DNA of 64,000 nucleotides from Thelonectria olida (lineage: Eukaryota > Ascomycota > Sordariomycetes > Hypocreales > Nectriaceae): the NCBI GenBank assembly GCA_020736575.1, contig JAGPYM010000008.1, positions 1,410,001 to 1,474,000 of the forward strand. Reading direction: 5' to 3'. Of the stretch, positions 1-9,398 are shown in pieces. The notes below the pieces were generated by a model, which was given only the letters and a program-made list of their open reading frames with translations, did not search any database and was not told the DNA's origin. A program made the position numbers and the translations under genes. Numbering within the stretch: the stretch's first letter is position 1; every line of letters starts with the position of its first letter.

Positions 1-37
1 GTCTTTTACGACAACTTCACCACTTACACCACTCAAC

Positions 38-364
38 ATGTCTCCCGTCGTCACCCGCTTTGCTGCCCGCGCCATCCAGCGCCGCCAGTTCTCTCTCCTC
101 AGTGCCATGCGAACCGTCGGCCGCTCCATGGAGGCTCACCCCTTTGAGCGTCTTCCTGTCTCCCAGAAGCCCGCTCCTGGCGACTACGCCAAGCTGTTCA
201 AGCGCGCTGGTGGTCAAGCTCTCATGTAAGTTTCACCTCGAAAACCACATCTCCTTCTCTCGGGGCAATTGGCTAATATAAATCGCAACAGCTTCTTCCC
301 CGGCTTCGCTGTCGTCCTTGGCTGGCCCCTGGCCGCCCAGTGGGCTTTCGACGGTACTCTGTAA
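38..364 (+). CDS. small mitochondrial-type membrane protein, unknown
   Basis: An 86-residue protein is encoded by two exons (38-225 and 292-364). The intron at 226-291 has a GTAAGT donor, a CTAAT-like branch point and an ACAG acceptor, and it changes the apparent C-terminus. The N-terminus is rich in Arg, Ser and Ala and has no acidic residue before about residue 30, as in a mitochondrial presequence. The C-terminus after the splice is a hydrophobic segment (FFPGFAVVLGWPLAA) that could span the inner membrane once. The size and layout suggest a small supernumerary respiratory-complex or ATP-synthase subunit, but I do not recognise the family, so that role is inference. The gene lies at the window edge with only 37 bases of leader visible. 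Confidence 0.7.
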
Positions 365-822
365 ACGATGACTGCCATCTCCGATTCAGATATTTGAATT
401 CGAATTCGAACGAGCGAGACTCGGAATGGACCAACCACTGATGAGGAACACGATTGGATATATGGCGAATCCTCTCAGATGGCTGGCCCAGTTGTGACAA
501 TGCACAGTCACTTGTATATAGCATTGGAAGGCGTTGGGTGCAATGGATGTATATAAATGCAAGCATTGAGCTTTGGACATGATCAACCTATACATAGAAA
601 CTATAATTTCATCTGTTAAATCACCTTTCTGTCTTACCTCGCTTGAATATGTTTTTGATACCAACTTTTAAAACTTTGATGCCGTCTCTGTTCAGGGGTT
701 GTAACCAAGTCATGAAATCTTGAGGTAGTTTTGGTATAGTCGTCGCACCAAATGAGTTCCGTTTTTCGCATGGAAGGATTGGATCAAAATCAGTTGGGTA
801 TCAACTCTAACACATCTATCCT
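365..822. other. intergenic, convergent 3' flanks
   Basis: This 458-bp stretch separates the stop codons of two convergent genes. It is moderately AT-rich and contains only short ORFs without recognisable content. I see no RNA gene or repeat. Confidence 0.6.
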
Positions 823-1778
823 TTAGGCGTAGCGTACCTTTGCGCGCCTGGCCGAGAGCTCTCCGGTTTGTTCTGGCTCTTCCTTCTGCTTCCCCTGCGT
901 ACTCGCTTTTGTGAAGTTTTTGCTCTGCTCGCCCCCATTATGCACCGGCACTCCTCGAAGCTGTCCCCCCTCGCTGTTTTGCTGGGAATCCTGTGAGCCT
1001 CTCGCCTTCTTCCCCCCGAGACAGGCACCCGCAAAGAAGGCCAGAGCTGCAATCGCCGTGGCTCCAATGCCTACTCCAACTCCAACACCGAGCCTCCATT
1101 TCTTGGTCACCTTTTGCTTGGACTTCCATTGCTGGGTTTCGATGAAGTCATTGACTGCGCTATCAACAACCAGGAACTGGCTGGAGTAATCGTCTGGCGT
1201 GTAAGGGCTCTCTGGCTGGGAGACGCGGAATATGTTCATCATGTTGGCGGCCCGGCCTTTGACTTCGTAAATGCTCATGTTATAGCTTGCCGGTATGCCC
1301 TTTGCCAATTGTTCAAAAGTAAAATCAAACGTAGTTTCCCCCTTTGTAAAGTCTGGCCATTTCGAATTAGTGTACGTCACACTATGGTGAAGCTGCGGAG
1401 AGAGTGCATACTTTGACGCCATGTATACGTCTCGTTTTTGGTGTCACCAAATTGCCACGCCACCGTGACAGGATAGGAAGCATCTGCTTTAGTCCATGAA
1501 AATTTGTATGTCGTCTTCCAAAAGACTAGGGCAGGGTTGACACCCACGTCGCGGTCGCCGTATCGAGGGTACGTTCCTTCGGGAAAATAACATCCCTTCG
1601 AGGAGTCCTGGTTCGAGGAGCACCACTTGAATGAGGTGATGCAAATGGACTTGGAATGTTTGCATTGGGATTGGTCTTTTGCTGGGTCCCATGCATTTGC
1701 TCCGCCGAGGAGTAGGGCAGAAAGGAGGGCAATAATGAGCCCGAAGAGGTTGTTCGTCATGGATTTGTAGATGAACAT
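823..1778 (-). CDS. secreted-domain single-pass membrane protein, unknown
   Basis: A 302-residue protein is predicted from two exons (1778-1429 and 1381-823). They are joined by a 47-nt intron (GTATAC donor, CATAG acceptor) that restores the frame across NET|VTYTNSKWPDF. Residues 1-29 form a signal peptide ending in GGANA. A Cys-containing extracellular domain with NxS/T sites (NET, NMS) follows. At about residue 230 there is one membrane helix of alternating Gly-Val followed by Ala-rich residues, closed by GGKK. The last ~60 residues are a polar, Lys/Glu/Gln-rich cytoplasmic tail. The topology is that of a fungal wall-anchored or sensor-like type I membrane protein, but I see no WSC or CFEM domain and assign no function. 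It is transcribed away from the decayed HET gene at 2.7 kb. Confidence 0.7.
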
Positions 1779-2672
1779 GTGCTTGTGTAGAGAAACAGAA
1801 CGAGCTTGGTATTTTGGTGTTTGGGGACAGAGTCAAGTAAACATGGGAATTCTCGCATTTAAAGGTGCCCAGTGCAGGCAGTAAAAACAGCCGCCCTGTT
1901 GATAGGGCTGTTGGTTCCTGAGATTAACTTGTAAAACATGAGGTATCATAGAGCTGAGAGCAGGGATATGGACTTGGGGCGGAGTGTCCAATCATGAAGC
2001 CAGGAAGTTATGCCGGCTACCGAGATACTGAGGATGTTTGAAGATTCTCATGAGACTCTGAAACAAACTTAATGTATGCTAGGCTTGAATGAGATTGGAT
2101 GAGCTTTTGCCGGCTGTGGACTGACCCTTGTAAGTGCTTTGCAACCAACACGATTACCTCACTTCTTGACATGAACCGTCCACCTCAGCTCGATTACCCA
2201 AGAGAGAATACTCGGATGGGTCGTCCAACTAAAGGAGACGCCTTTGTACGTATTGAAACACATAAATGGACAGTTATCCTGGCTTTGAATATCGACATCT
2301 TGGAACCTCTGTTGTCCTCCTCTAGGTAGGCCCGTGTTTTGTTCTTGGTGTTGGCCCGCCCTTGTTGGCTGCAGAGCTGAAGGATTGCTGCGCCCCGACT
2401 CATTAAACGTGACTTTGTGGGCTGTGACTCAACCCTTCATTTGTATCTGAATAACTAGGCATGCAGACCAACATTCGATAAAGTATTGATTCATAATGCG
2501 TGCTTAGGCAGAGTTGCGAGATCGCAATGAATGAGCAGGGATGCTCAGTTTAGCGCCAAGAGTCTTCGGTGATCTCCCAACTCGGATTCCCCTCTTTGGT
2601 TTCATCTGGACATGTGGCATGGACCAGGTAGTTCTGTATTACTTCACTCTCTCATGATGAGCTCGCCAATTC
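1779..2672. other. intergenic, divergent promoters
   Basis: This 894-bp stretch lies between the membrane-protein gene and the HET-domain relic, which point away from each other. It holds only short ORFs, and no tRNA, repeat or clear TATA element was found. A TTTAAA about 80 bp upstream of the membrane-protein start (near 1857-1862) is the only candidate core element. Confidence 0.4.
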
Positions 2673-4516
2673 GTGCCTCCAGCTCGGCTAGCGATACGGG
2701 TGGTCTTGCCCATGAAGAGACTCCCCAAAGTCCATTTGGGAACCTCGTCTACTCTGATGGCCTCCCCGGGGAACTTAGACACAAACAAAGGCCGTGTCCT
2801 CGAAGGACCACTCCTATATACTCGCCTCGGCTCAGAAGAGATTCGTATAGTCCATCTTCATGCCGGAGATCAGCCCTCCGACATACGTCTCACAACCGAA
2901 GAGTGCGAGATCGACGACATCGAGGACGACTATGCCGCACTGTCTTACGTCTGGGGCGACTCAACTGACACAAGCCTGATATACGTAGACGGTCATGCAT
3001 TTTCAGCTACGAAGAATCTTGTGGCTGCTTTGCATCGGATTAGAGAGTTTCTCCACGGCGAGGGGGTGCTTCCAATATGGATCGATGCGATATGCATCAA
3101 TCAAGGCGATGTCGAGGAGCGCAATGCCCAGGTTGCCATGATGAAGCAGATTTACGAAAAGTCCGCCATGATCGTCTGCTGGCTGAGTGAGGCTGGCGAA
3201 AAGGGACTCAAGTACCTGGACGAGTTGGCTACTTGGGTCCATGGCAGGCCTCAGGATTGTCTAGAAGGAAAAGTTCACCGGAAGCCCATCTCATTCAAGA
3301 CGCATGTGAGGGAGAGAACTGGCGAAATGAAAAACGCGGCGGGACTTGTTACCAACGAGTACTGGAAACGAGTCTGGACCGTTCAAGAATACTCGTCGCC
3401 GAGCCTCGGGCAGCTCGTGGATGGACAAGAGTTCGTTCGTTCCAGCCTTGCACGCGTATATGCAGGCGCTTCGGAAGCTAGGGGCAGCTTATGAACTAAG
3501 GGGTAGGCGTGCGTTCTTCATCGACGCCACGATATGGGGAGTCCAGAACCTGATACAACATCAAAAGCTGTCTTACACGCGGGCGGCGTCGGCGTCGGCG
3601 TCGGAGCCGGAGTAAAGCGATGGAATCCAGAGATTCGCACTTCTCACCATGCTGCTCAAGTTTCGAGACCTCAAAGCAACCAACCCGCTGGACAGGGTCT
3701 ATGCTCCCCTGTGTCTGTCACTCGAGGACTCAGAGCATACCTGTCGATTACAAGAGCTCACCCAGGGAGCTGTTCACGCGTGTGGCCATCTGCTGCATGC
3801 AGGATTACGAATGGCCGTTTGGCATCCTAGAGCTCTGTCGGTTCGGTGCTGCACCCGACCTGCCGTCGTGGGTGCCGGACTGGAGAACGCTGCCACGCAA
3901 AGTATTGTCTCGAGACACGAGAACGGGAAAACAGATATTGTGCGCCAGCAAAGGCGCATTTCCTTCGAACTCATCAAGTGGCCAATGCTCTGTGCTGGAG
4001 AATGATGCACTGCAGGTAAAATGGATGTGTGTTGACCTCGTAACTGAAGTTTGGGAGCCAATGTCTCAGGACTTGAAAGACAGGACCGACTTGAGTATTA
4101 TGCCGGATGACATTGATCAGACATACTCTGTTACTGGCGAGAAGATGTCGGAAGCATATCGTGAACTGGTGAACCCTAGCAATCATGGAGGTTACCCGGA
4201 TCACAGTGACGGGAATGAACTCGTATTGCTTACCAGAGAGCAATGGAGAACCGGAAAAGGAATTGTTGGTCGGATCAATCGAAGGAGAATTGCGAAAACG
4301 AAGCAAGGCTTTGTTGGGCTGCTGCCTGCAGAGGCCCAGACAACGGACGAAGTATGGATGGTTCAAGGTGGAGGAGTCTTTTATGTTCTTCGTGCTGTAG
4401 ACAAAGATAGATATTGGCTCATTGGCGAAGCATTTCTGCATGGGCGCATGCAGGGACAGATTGCAAGCCTCGATGGTGTGAAGCTGTCTGCATCTCAAAA
4501 CGTCGTCCTTGTGTAA
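2673..4516 (+). pseudogene. HET-domain (heterokaryon incompatibility) gene, decayed
   Basis: The first frame encodes the hallmark blocks of the fungal HET domain: YAALSYVWGD, LPIWIDAICINQ, ERNAQVAMMKQIYEKS and YWKRVWTVQEY. The reading then has to change frame near 3430-3440 to continue as FVPALHAYMQALRKLGAAYE. It meets a TAA at 3613-3615 inside the frame, then continues as LLTMLLKFRDLKATNPLDRVYAPLCLSLED, the conserved post-HET block. It has to change frame again near 3735-3745 to reach VDYKSSPRELFTRVA and the ~250-residue C-terminal part ending at 4516. No intron of normal size removes the stop without deleting conserved residues. I read this as a pseudogene with two frameshifts and one stop; assembly error is the alternative. 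HET proteins trigger cell death on non-self recognition, so inactive alleles are tolerated. The N-terminal start is uncertain. Confidence 0.75.
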
Positions 4517-4800
4517 TCGAACAGTTGATGATGTCATCCAGGCGCATCAGGATGACAAAATTCAAACATGTCTTGCGAGAACGATACTCACATTTCTATT
4601 AATTAAATCACCTCTGGTGTTCATGTGCTGATTCAACGAACGTGAACCTCCTTAGATTAGGCAGAAGCTGTTCGTTGGGTCGTTAATGGCATCACGTGCT
4701 TTCGCTCACGGTGCTTCAGTTGGTGGCGCGTCACAACGCGTTTCAACTTGAACATGGCTTCTCAACGCCAACATCATCATCGCTCCCTCGAGGTCTCATC

Positions 4801-7800
4801 ATGGCCACCAAAGCTAAGGAGGTGATCGATCTGATTGATGACGAAGACACCTCGTCAGATCACGATGACGATATTGTGCTCGTCGACAGTACGAGTGCCT
4901 CCAAGCGAAAACTTGACAGCGACTTTTCCGAGAAGGTGATTTGGACAGATGATGACGACGATCTGCCACAAAAGCCGAAGAAGCACAAAGCCAAGCGAAA
5001 GGCCGGACGGAAGAAGAAGAAGAGGAACAACGACGCGGTCCATGGAGAAGTAGACGAACCAGAAGATGAACTCGAGCTTGCAGGCATTCCCGAGTACTTA
5101 CAAGAGAGAAGGCGTCAATTCGATGCCAACCGAAAACTTCATCACGATGCTGCTCTTATGTTGCCACCAGACTACTCCGGCATTTATTTTGAGGAATCCT
5201 CAAGATTGGGAGAGCTAGAGGAACGCCCGAAGTTCGACGAGGCTAGCGGCGTGAAGCCTTCGAGACCCTACAAGGACATTGAACTCCCCCAATCAGCTGG
5301 TCTCATCCCAGCCTCGATAGCTCAGTACTTGCGAGACTACCAAGTCGCCGGAGTCGCCTTCCTTCACCGCAAATTTGTCTATCAGGAGGGCGGCATTCTG
5401 GGCGACGACATGGGTCTCGGAAAGACGGTCCAAGTCGCCGCCTTCCTCACTGCAGCCTTTGGGAAGACGGGCGATGAGCGAGATGCGAAGCGGATGAGGC
5501 ACGTGTGTCATCTTGTTGATCGCTGGTACCCGCGGATACTGGTCATTTGCCCTGGCTCGTTGATCGCTAATTGGAGAAATGAGTTAAATCGATGGGGCTG
5601 GTGGCATGTCGATATCTTTCACGGTGCCAACAAGGATGATGTTCTCGGTACGGCTCGAGCTGGTCGATTGGAAATTATGATAACGACATATGACACGTAC
5701 AAGAACAGCCGGAGCTCTATCAACATGGTTCAGTGGGATGCCGTCATTTGCGACGAATGCCACCGCCTGAAAGACCGCTATTCAGAAACCACAAAGGCCC
5801 TGAACGAGGTCAATGCTCTTTGTCGACTTGGTCTCACTGGTACCGCAATTCAAAACAAGTACGAGGAACTCTGGACACTGCTAGACTGGACGAACCCCGG
5901 GCAGTTTGGAACCATCGCAGAATGGAAGCAAACGGTGTCGAAGCCGTTGACTGTTGGGCAGTCCCATGATGCGACAGTCAGCCAGCTCAGTCTTGCTCGA
6001 CAAACGGCAAAGAAGCTTGTTAACAACCTTCTGCCCCGTTATTTTCTGCGAAGGATGAAGACGCTGATAGCGCATCAGATGCCCAAGAAGACTGACAGGG
6101 TGGTTTTCTGCCCGCTCACCGGCCTGCAACGCGAGGCCTACGAGAATTTTCTCAACAGCTACGAAGTGAGGATGCTACGAGCCGCGTCTGAACCTTGCTG
6201 TGATGGGAAAAAGAAGGGATGGTGCTGTGGTGCTTTACTTCCTAATGGGCAGCGGTGGCAGAGCGTGGTATTCCCTAGCATGAATGTTCTCCAGAAGCTT
6301 GCCAATCATCTCACTCTCCTGATTCCTCAGACTACTGATTTAGCCGCCAAGCATGATTCGGATTTGAGGACGCTCCAGACTTGTATGCCAGAAGATTGGC
6401 AGGGACTCTACGATAATCGCGATCTCATTAAGAACTTGGTCAACTCTGAATACTGCGGCAAATGGATGGTCCTCAAAATGCTGCTCAAGTTCTGGTACAA
6501 CAATGGCGACAAGGTGCTGGTCTTTTCTCACAGCGTCCGACTGCTTCGAATTCTTCAACACCTCCTTACCAACACAAGCTACACTGTGAGTTACTTGGAC
6601 GGCTCACTGAGCTACGAACAGCGCCAGGAAGTTGTTGATACATTCAACTCGGATCCGACGCAGTTTGCTTTTCTCATCTCAACCAAGGCTGGAGGCGTGG
6701 GACTCAACATTACGTCTGCAAACAAGGTAGTCATTGTCGACCCTCATTGGAACCCCTCGTACGATCTGCAGGCCCAAGACCGAGCCTATCGAATTGGCCA
6801 GACACGGGATGTTGAAGTGTTTAGACTCATCACACTGGGAACCATTGAGGAAATTGTCTACGCGCGTCAGATCTACAAGCAACAGCAAGCCAACATTGGG
6901 TACACGGCCTCATCTGAGCGACGATACTTCAAGGGTGTCCAGCAAGATACCGAGCGAAAGGGCGAAATCTTTGGGCTGAGCAATATCTTCTCTTACCACA
7001 ATGAAAGTGGGCTGCTTCAAGATATCGTTAACAAGACCAATATTGCAGAGGCCAAGGCCGGCGTAAATCTCGTGGATGTCGACATGGAGCAGGCAGCGAA
7101 AGATGAAGAGTTCCTTGGAACAGTCAAGCAAGACGATGGTGATGGGGAAGATGGGGGGATGAGCCAGTTGGCAGCACTGGTGACAGCTCAGAACCAGAAT
7201 AAGATGGTCGAGTCTAAGAAGAAGCAAGTACTCAAGACAGATGCGGTTCAGGCCATCCTGACGTCTGCTGGAGTTGAATACACACACGACAACTCAGAAG
7301 TGATTGGAACCTCAAAGGTTGAAGAACAGCTCTCTCGGCGAGCAGAAATGACCTTGTATTCGGAGGGAGACGTCGCTGGGCAGAACGCACTATTTGCCGA
7401 CAGTGACGAAGAAGACGGAGACGGACTGCACGGGACTTTCAACCCTCCAGAAGACGTCAGACTCCGGCAATTCTGTGAGATGGCACGAACGTTTGGGTTC
7501 GTCAATGCAACCGAGTTTGCCCTTGTGGTGGAGAACTGGACGCAAGAGGCGAGGAGAAACTGCTTGGATGCCTTTTACAAGAAGCGAGAGGCCAAACTGA
7601 TCAGTGAGGGGCTCGTCAAATTTGAGGAGAAGAAAGAAGTCGACGAAAAGGTTGAGATCAAGTCGAAAGAGGAGATGGCGGATGACATTCTGAAGCTAGA
7701 GGCGAGCTTTAAAGAGGAGGATGTCAAGGGCGAGATCAAGGATGAGATTAAGGGTGAGATCAAGGACGAGATCAAGGATGAGGACATCAAGTCGGAAGAC

Positions 7801-7986
7801 GTCAAGCCGCATCGTTTCAAGACGGAGGAGACTAAGATGCGAATACCCCTGAAGTCTGAAGCCATGGATCTCGACGATAAGAAACTGATCAAGACGGAGG
7901 ACAAGAAGGTGGTGAAGATTGAGGGGTCGAGTAAGAGGAACTCGATCTTCTTGTCAGATGATGACGATGACGATGACGAACTGTGA
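4801..7986 (+). CDS. ERCC6L2-like SNF2-family DNA-dependent ATPase
   Basis: An intronless 1061-residue SNF2 ATPase. It has a Walker A-type motif I GDDMGLGKT at residues ~201-209, motif II DECH at ~318-321 (Cys replaces the usual Ala of DEAH), and motif VI QAQDRAYRIGQT at ~657. The LRDYQVAGVAFLHRKF...GGILGDDMGLGKTVQVAAFL region matches the ERCC6L2 subgroup, involved in replication-associated and transcription-associated DNA repair. The N-terminus carries an acidic VIDLIDDE stretch and a Lys/Arg-rich nuclear-localisation region (~residues 60-80). The C-terminal ~90 residues are repeated Lys/Glu units and an acidic end. The frame is open back to a Met at 4696, but the 35 extra residues look like leader sequence, so I take the Met at 4801 (MATKAKEV). 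Assignment to the ERCC6L2 rather than the CSB/RAD26 branch is by sequence character. Confidence 0.85.
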   Translation: MATKAKEVIDLIDDEDTSSDHDDDIVLVDSTSASKRKLDSDFSEKVIWTDDDDDLPQKPKKHKAKRKAGRKKKKRNNDAVHGEVDEPEDELELAGIPEYLQERRRQFDANRKLHHDAALMLPPDYSGIYFEESSRLGELEERPKFDEASGVKPSRPYKDIELPQSAGLIPASIAQYLRDYQVAGVAFLHRKFVYQEGGILGDDMGLGKTVQVAAFLTAAFGKTGDERDAKRMRHVCHLVDRWYPRILVICPGSLIANWRNELNRWGWWHVDIFHGANKDDVLGTARAGRLEIMITTYDTYKNSRSSINMVQWDAVICDECHRLKDRYSETTKALNEVNALCRLGLTGTAIQNKYEELWTLLDWTNPGQFGTIAEWKQTVSKPLTVGQSHDATVSQLSLARQTAKKLVNNLLPRYFLRRMKTLIAHQMPKKTDRVVFCPLTGLQREAYENFLNSYEVRMLRAASEPCCDGKKKGWCCGALLPNGQRWQSVVFPSMNVLQKLANHLTLLIPQTTDLAAKHDSDLRTLQTCMPEDWQGLYDNRDLIKNLVNSEYCGKWMVLKMLLKFWYNNGDKVLVFSHSVRLLRILQHLLTNTSYTVSYLDGSLSYEQRQEVVDTFNSDPTQFAFLISTKAGGVGLNITSANKVVIVDPHWNPSYDLQAQDRAYRIGQTRDVEVFRLITLGTIEEIVYARQIYKQQQANIGYTASSERRYFKGVQQDTERKGEIFGLSNIFSYHNESGLLQDIVNKTNIAEAKAGVNLVDVDMEQAAKDEEFLGTVKQDDGDGEDGGMSQLAALVTAQNQNKMVESKKKQVLKTDAVQAILTSAGVEYTHDNSEVIGTSKVEEQLSRRAEMTLYSEGDVAGQNALFADSDEEDGDGLHGTFNPPEDVRLRQFCEMARTFGFVNATEFALVVENWTQEARRNCLDAFYKKREAKLISEGLVKFEEKKEVDEKVEIKSKEEMADDILKLEASFKEEDVKGEIKDEIKGEIKDEIKDEDIKSEDVKPHRFKTEETKMRIPLKSEAMDLDDKKLIKTEDKKVVKIEGSSKRNSIFLSDDDDDDDEL

Positions 7987-8154
7987 AAGGAGGAGGACGG
8001 CGTTTGGGATAAATTAGAAGATATGATACCCCGAGCCACCTGATTGTGGCTTCCCAATTCACGATGATTTTTGATCTTCTTTCAGCACGTTACTTCATTC
8101 CAACATGGCTGTCGTCTCTTCATGACCGTCCCGTCATTCTTGACCCTCGCCGGC

Positions 8155-9070
8155 TCACTTTGTCAATGTCCCAAAAACATGAGGAAGCACTGCGTACGCA
8201 GGCTCATCCGGGGGCTGCGTCAGATCAACCCTGTCCCACGGCCCAACCTCCCTCAGCGTCTTGCCCGTGGCTCGACAGATGCGACATGAGCCGATGAAGT
8301 TTGACCAAAAGAGATTGGTGAACCCTTTTTTTGTCCTTGTCAGCTTCTCGCACTCAGGCAATAATTAGGGCTGGCCACTCACACTGATAAAACCGCATGG
8401 TATACCCCCCGCGCTCGCACCGCACATGCTCATACGCATACCACCGTCCGCCCTTCTTGAGACACTCGTACAGCAGCCGAATGTTCTTCTCCGGCTCGGG
8501 AATGCTGCACAGGCACAGGATCGTCACGATGCAGTCCACGCTGCCGGGCTCGATGCGGCCTCCCCACGCCGTCGCGTCGTTCAGCTGCTCGATGCCCACG
8601 GGCACCACTTGGTACAAGTCCTGCAGACCGAGCTCCTTCACGCGCTGCGTCAGCGTCGCCGCCGACTGCGGGTTGGGCTCGATGCCGTACACGCGCTGCA
8701 GCCCGCCGTCGACGGCGGCGCTCTTGCTGACCTTGGCGAAGACGTCGGCCCACATGCCCGTGCCGGCGCCGATCTCGAGGACGACGCCGCTGATGGGCGG
8801 GCCGACGGGCTCCGCGGTGACCTGGCCGTCGTGCACGCGGCCCTCGAGCAGGGGCACGACGCGGGGCTCGCCGGCGGTCTTGACCTGGGGCCCGACAAAG
8901 GCCCAGAAGTTGCCGAACCAGGCCTCGTTGAGGGCAGCGGGGGAAACGAGAGTGCGCCAGTCGCCGCGCTTGATGAGCTGGAGGACGGTGCCGGGGAGGA
9001 AGCGGGCGGAGAGGAGCATGAAGAGCCACGGGTGGGTGATGCGGGCGACGAAGTCTTTGAGGGTGTCCAT
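8155..9070 (-). CDS. METTL7-like class I SAM-dependent methyltransferase
   Basis: A 285-residue protein from two exons (9070-8383 and 8324-8155). The intron at 8325-8382 has a GTGAGT donor, a CTGAC branch point and an AAAG acceptor, giving MRFYQWFTNLFW across the junction. A hydrophobic N-terminal helix (WLFMLLSARFLPGTVLQLI) could anchor it to ER or lipid-droplet membrane. Motif I of the Rossmann fold is EIGAGTG at ~99-105, followed by the acidic YGIEPN strand-2 motif. The C-terminus (FIGSCRICRATGKTLREVGPW) is typical of the METTL7/thiol methyltransferase-like family. The substrate cannot be told from sequence. A longer frame to 9244 exists, but the segment upstream of Met 9070 is low-complexity leader. 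The gene lies head-to-tail with the esterase upstream. Confidence 0.85.
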
Positions 9071-9173
9071 GATGGGCGGTGGTGGTGCAAGCAGAGTGTG
9101 GTTGGTGTTGTGGTTCCGTGTAAGTGGGAGACGAAGAGGAAGAGGAAGAGGAACGAGGACCGACGTCGGGCAA

Positions 9174-9183
9174 CTTATATAAG
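9174..9183 (-). promoter_or_regulatory. TATA element of the methyltransferase gene
   Basis: A palindromic CTTATATAAG lies about 105 bp upstream of the methyltransferase ATG at 9070, a usual distance for a fungal TATA box. No other close match is seen in this 328-bp promoter. Confidence 0.5.
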
Positions 9184-9398
9184 CCTCCGCTCGGTTCTGA
9201 TGAGATCCGATACGGATCAATTCCCGACTGACGCCATTCGACATCGGCTTTCATAATTTTGTCTGATGTTGAACCCGCTAATGTTCATATTTTCTGCATT
9301 TATTGGACTTTTGGTCGCATACATATCACCTTCGCTATTTCTCTATGAATTCGAATCTGTCTTCCCATGCAACGAGCTGGCTCTTCACGATTCATTGA

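Noticed and set aside
1382..1428. Frameshift in the membrane-protein gene
   Set aside because: A 47-nt intron with GTATAC donor and CATAG acceptor restores the frame and a sensible sequence, so no frameshift is needed.
3612..3660. Intron removing the TAA in the HET gene
   Set aside because: A GTAAAG...CAAG intron of 49 nt would delete the conserved LLTMLLK block and would not repair the second frame change.
8397..9256. Long plus-strand frames opposite the methyltransferase
   Set aside because: They are mirror frames of a GC-rich coding region; the minus-strand product has SAM-binding motifs and proper splicing.
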